A DNA stretch of 64,000 bases from CAVTQZ01 sp963737015 (GTDB lineage Bacteria; Actinomycetota; Acidimicrobiia; Acidimicrobiales; UBA8190), in the NCBI GenBank assembly GCA_963737015.1, contig CAVTQZ010000001.1, forward strand, positions 1,116,001-1,180,000, read 5' to 3'. How positions within the stretch are numbered: position 1 is the stretch's first letter; each line of letters opens with the position of its first letter. Of the stretch, positions 62,104-64,000 are shown piece by piece. The notes beneath the pieces are model-generated. The model saw only the letters and a list, made by a program, of their open reading frames with translations, ran no database searches and was not told the origin of the DNA. Made by a program: the position numbers and the translations under genes.

Positions 62104-63285
62104 GTGCACCCTGTGAGGATCGCGCTCGTTGTATTCAGGGGCGAACTCGGAGGCGCCGAGATCGTCACTGCCGAGCTTGCCAGCGCACTGCGCAAGAACG
62201 GCGTCGACGCAAATGTCGTGTTTGCGCTTACGGCAGACGCCCTCGCCGAACGATTGCGCGCCAAGGAGGTTCCCTACCGTGAGGTCGGAATGCTGCGCCA
62301 TCGCGACGTGCTCTACCACCCTCGCCGTCTCGCCCAAATGGTGAGCAAGATCAGTGACGGAGCCATCCTTGTTGAATGCGGATACCTCGGAGTTGCACTG
62401 CGCGCCGGTGGCTATCGAGGGCGCATTGTCGGTGTAGAACACGGACCGCTGCTCGAGCTCAAGGACCTCCCTCTCCCCCGCCGAACGTTCATGCGTCTCG
62501 CGCGGTTGGCCAACGCTCGCGCCGACGATATCGATGTAGCAGTCTCGCGGTACGTAATGGCGCGTTTGCAGCGGTCATCGCACGCCCGTCGCACCGAATG
62601 CATCCACAACGGCGTCGACCTCGCGGATTACCGGGTCGCCGCCCAGGGCCGTTTCCCGAACCGTCCAGGGAGGACCTCCAGCCGAGCGCGCACTGACGAA
62701 ACAGAGCCGATTGTGCTCGGCAGCGCCGGACGACTCGTCGCGGGGAAGGGTTTCGACGTGCTCTTACGATCCTTGTCAGCGCTCTCTCAGCAGGTTCCCG
62801 GCATTGTGCTCAGGTTGGCGGGTGACGGTCGTGAGCTGAACTATCTCCGTGGATTGTCGAAGACTCTGGGTGTTACATCTTCTTTGGAGCTCCTTGGACC
62901 GGTTAACGACATACCTGCCTTCTGGCGCTCCTGTGACATCGCGGTGACGCCCTCGGACACATTTCCAGAGTCCTTCTCAATGGTCACGCTAGAGGCCATG
63001 GCCACTGGACTACCTGTGGTCGCTACACGTAACGGAGGAATTCCTGAAGTCGTCTTGGATGGCACCACGGGCACATTGGTTCCACCTGGTGACGTCGACG
63101 CGCTCACCGAAGCAGTTCTCTCATATATACGCGACCCAATACGACGCGCTTCGCACGCACAAGCCGCCCGTCAAAGGTGCGAGGAATGCTTCGATATTCG
63201 CAAAGTCGCCCAGAGGTACCTCGCTCTTTTCGAGGGCTCAGAATCCTCCTCCGCTTCCTCGGGAGCCGGTCTAGGCCCGCCATGA
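62104..63285 (+). CDS. GT4 family glycosyltransferase
   Basis: A 393-residue GT-B enzyme. The N-terminal half starts VRIALVVFRGELGGAEIVTA (GTG at 62104 or 62113); the donor half has LGSAGRLVAGKGFDVLL and the E-x7-E motif SDTFPESFSMVTLEAMATG (about residues 290-308). The only plus-strand glycosyltransferase here; it converges with the last gene, 10 bases away. Confidence 0.88.
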   Translation: MHPVRIALVVFRGELGGAEIVTAELASALRKNGVDANVVFALTADALAERLRAKEVPYREVGMLRHRDVLYHPRRLAQMVSKISDGAILVECGYLGVALRAGGYRGRIVGVEHGPLLELKDLPLPRRTFMRLARLANARADDIDVAVSRYVMARLQRSSHARRTECIHNGVDLADYRVAAQGRFPNRPGRTSSRARTDETEPIVLGSAGRLVAGKGFDVLLRSLSALSQQVPGIVLRLAGDGRELNYLRGLSKTLGVTSSLELLGPVNDIPAFWRSCDIAVTPSDTFPESFSMVTLEAMATGLPVVATRNGGIPEVVLDGTTGTLVPPGDVDALTEAVLSYIRDPIRRASHAQAARQRCEECFDIRKVAQRYLALFEGSESSSASSGAGLGPP

Positions 63286-63295
63286 CAACGGAGGC

Positions 63296-64000
63296 TCATA
63301 CGCCGAAGACGTCGGCGAAGGCGGCCAGTCTCGCCTTGGCTGCCGCCATCGGCGAGTGGTGTAGCGAAACTGCCTCTCGGGCTACCTTACCCAACCGCGC
63401 GCGTTCTTCCGGATTCTGAAGCAACTCGACTAGGCGCGAGGCAAAGTGCCTACCCGTTGTGACCATTGAGGCGACAGTTTCGTCACTCACGTCGATCCCC
63501 TCCATTCCAGACTGAGTCGTGACAACAGGAATGCCGTGAGACAACGCCTCGATCACCTTGATCTTTGGACCGCTCGAGTTGGGACATGGGAAAGGGACGA
63601 TTGCAGCGCGACTCAGCACGTCCCCGCTGTCGCCTACCATTCCGATCAGCTCTACTCCGCGCATCGTCCCAACCGCGTCCCTCGGAAAGTGCCGGCCGGC
63701 CAGAAGCAGGCGCGCGCCGGGAACCTGCTCGCGTACCTCGGGCCAGACGTGGAGCAATTGCGTCAATGCAATGCGATTCGGAGGCCACGACCAGTCTGAC
63801 AGTACAGCGGCAACCGGCTCTTCTACCAGTGGGACCGGCTCCTCGGGAACGGGATACGCGATCGGGACAACGCGCGGCGACTGCGCGAGATGGCGCCCGA
63901 CCCGAGCGGAATAGGCAAGCATCAGTTCCGAACGACGAGCGGCTCGCCGCTCTGCGCGTGCGGTTTGAATTTGGTGCGCCCGAAGCCGGCGAACGGCCAA
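63296..64000 (-). CDS. Glycosyltransferase, C-terminal part (cut by window edge)
   Basis: The last 234 codons of a GT-B glycosyltransferase. Only the donor-binding half is visible: ARLLLAGRHFPRD, VELIGMVGDSGDVL, and SGPKIKVIEALSHGIPVV with the acidic motif. The N-terminal domain lies outside the window. The family fits GT4 or the related group with GPKIKV motifs. Confidence 0.8.
   Translation of the reverse strand: MAVRRLRAHQIQTARAERRAARRSELMLAYSARVGRHLAQSPRVVPIAYPVPEEPVPLVEEPVAAVLSDWSWPPNRIALTQLLHVWPEVREQVPGARLLLAGRHFPRDAVGTMRGVELIGMVGDSGDVLSRAAIVPFPCPNSSGPKIKVIEALSHGIPVVTTQSGMEGIDVSDETVASMVTTGRHFASRLVELLQNPEERARLGKVAREAVSLHHSPMAAAKARLAAFADVFGV

Overview
The window comes from a high-GC actinobacterium. 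Evidence in the sequence: a mycothiol ligase (mshC), an F420:NADPH reductase, phosphatidylinositol mannoside genes (pimA, patA, a PIP-synthase-like pgsA), an InhA-type enoyl reductase, a DUF222/HNH endonuclease, and frequent GTG starts with 4-base GTGA overlaps. Class level cannot be proven from the sequence; Acidimicrobiia-like is a guess.

Layout. (1) 0.1-23.5 kb, almost all minus strand, is an old housekeeping block: relA, secD-secF, yajC, ruvB-ruvA-ruvC, an HNH endonuclease, yebC, pdxT, pdxS, an M48 protease, pimA, a coiled-coil membrane protein, a DinB/maleylpyruvate isomerase-like protein, lepB, an FkbM methyltransferase (+), a large FtsX-type permease, patA and pgsA. The order relA-sec-ruv-yebC-pdxT-pdxS-pimA-patA-pgsA, continued by HIT-thrS at 42.6-45.2 kb, matches the block known in Mycobacterium tuberculosis. 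(2) 23.8-42.6 kb interrupts that block between pgsA and the HIT gene. It holds an EF-G-like factor, then a repeat-rich accessory island: a MazEF-like pair, a nucleotidyltransferase toxin with two antitoxin-like genes, two secreted beta-helix proteins, a sulfotransferase, a secreted PQQ-type propeller, an unknown secreted protein, a secreted esterase, a 2OG-Fe(II) oxygenase, and a four-gene minus-strand operon. That operon encodes a Tat-signal/LPFTG protein, an HPr-kinase-like kinase, a PqqD-like protein and a membrane protein with a BsuPI-like domain. Two decayed copies of the EF-G 3' end, a decayed second BsuPI-like gene and a decayed second nucleotidyltransferase show that the island grew by segmental duplication. 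An 18-base direct repeat lies at both island edges. (3) 42.6-53.2 kb returns to core genes: HIT, thrS, mshC, npdG, inhA/fabI, padR, a GH5-like secreted hydrolase, an aldehyde dehydrogenase and a nitronate monooxygenase. (4) 53.4-64.0 kb is a surface-glycan region: a GINT1-N-like propeller protein, a methyltransferase, an alpha/beta hydrolase, two sulfatase-like proteins, a WecG/TagA transferase and four GT4-type glycosyltransferases, the last cut by the window edge.

Working picture: the core genes make mycothiol and PI-based envelope lipids, export proteins and maintain DNA. The island and the right end supply secreted, surface-anchored and glycan-modifying functions. The best candidate for an undescribed system is the 39.2-42.4 kb kinase/PqqD/LPFTG operon.

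Caution: several conserved genes (pdxS, pdxT, npdG, a MazE-like antitoxin, the secreted protein at 33-34 kb, and possibly the secD-secF junction) are each broken by what look like one-base indels. Some or all may be sequencing errors rather than biology.
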